This document shows positions 63,505 through 64,000 of a DNA stretch of 64,000 nt, in pieces (position 1 is the stretch's first letter; each line of letters opens with the position of its first letter). The stretch comes from Salminus brasiliensis. Taxonomy: Eukaryota; Chordata; Actinopteri; Characiformes; Bryconidae. Position numbers and translations under genes: made by a program. Location of the stretch: contig NC_132901.1 in NCBI RefSeq assembly GCF_030463535.1, positions 5,216,640 to 5,280,639 on the forward strand, read 5' to 3'. The notes below the pieces were generated by a model. That model saw nothing but the letters and a program-made list of their open reading frames with translations, ran no database searches and had not been told where the DNA came from.

Positions 63505-64000
63505 GTGAGACACCACTGTTTCACTGCATGTGATCAGTCTCAAACCTCGAGGTTGTTGCAGTTGTTTATCGAAACTCTTCTAGCAAACGCTAGAAGCGAA
63601 TAGTCAGCGCACAGTATGGCGTACTGTACTGTGTAGTACTTCACTGCATAGCTGAATATAGTCCTAGTCAGGCCCTAAACAACACTCACAAGTCTGCGTC
63701 TCCTTAAAGGAGAGCTGGATGCACAATTAGCAGGTTAAGAAAAGTGTGTGGGCATGTATTTACAGAAAGGATGAGGATGACTATAATATAGATTTCTTTA
63801 TTGCTCGAAGTACAGCCATGTGTGAATGTTTGGGCACCCCAGGATGAAAGATGATCTGTTGGTTTTGTTTTTTTTAACATATTGGTAGAGGAGTTGTTCC
63901 CTTTTTATTTATTTGATACTCAAAACAAACAAAACATATCGTTTAAATAGCCGTGTCCAAACCTTTACCAGCAACTCAATGCGCTGAACTTTTCTTTTTT
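63505..64000. other. msmo1 intron 3, partial
   Basis: AT-rich DNA with the end of a dispersed element (tgtttgggcaccccaggatg near 63828). No exon is seen before the window ends. Confidence 0.6.

Overview
The window is vertebrate nuclear DNA, almost certainly from a teleost fish and plausibly an otophysan (characin, catfish or carp relative). The evidence is three GT-AG spliced vertebrate genes with compact introns, very dense CA/GT microsatellites, and fish-type Tc1, hAT and tRNA-SINE repeats. There are no bacterial genes, operons, CRISPR arrays or RNA genes that I can support. All three genes lie on the + strand.

1-38.4 kb: rapgef2, a Rap guanine-nucleotide exchange factor. I could place 28 coding exons from 12066 to 37123. 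They join in one frame (4437 nt, 1478 residues plus stop) and lack only the most N-terminal coding exon or exons, which I do not see in the first 12 kb. Order of domains: N-terminal cyclic-nucleotide-binding-like fold, second cNMP-like domain, REM, PDZ, Ras-association, CDC25 catalytic domain, long phospho-regulatory tail, C-terminal SAV PDZ ligand. An alternative first exon lies at about 18.8-19.2 kb. Exons of 18 and 24 nt are present, and a further 15-nt exon is possible.

38.4-41.5 kb: intergenic DNA with a 42-bp tandem array (20 units, no length variation) that runs straight into a decayed Tc1-like transposon.

41.5-58.1 kb: klhl2, a complete 15-exon BTB-BACK-Kelch adaptor of CUL3 ubiquitin ligases (590 residues). 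A roughly 400-bp inverted repeat flanks exons 2 and 3. A Tc1 relic abuts the exon 10 acceptor, and one 134-nt intron has (AC)n just after its donor and GT-rich sequence before its acceptor.

59.8-64 kb: the 5' part of msmo1 (C4-methylsterol oxidase, cholesterol synthesis), with a promoter holding an SRE-like site beside CCAAT boxes, a noncoding first exon and two coding exons. The rest of the gene is beyond the window.

The genes are not an operon. KLHL2-MSMO1 adjacency is conserved with human 4q32, and RAPGEF2 lies on the same human arm several Mb away, so this is conserved synteny in compact form. Introns and intergenic DNA are filled with transposon relics: at least six copies of one Tc1-related TIR family plus a related transposase fragment, hAT-type elements with TIRs, several tRNA-derived SINEs, minisatellites and an 800-bp polypyrimidine tract. 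I found no clearly undescribed gene system. The most interesting signals concern splicing and promoter architecture.
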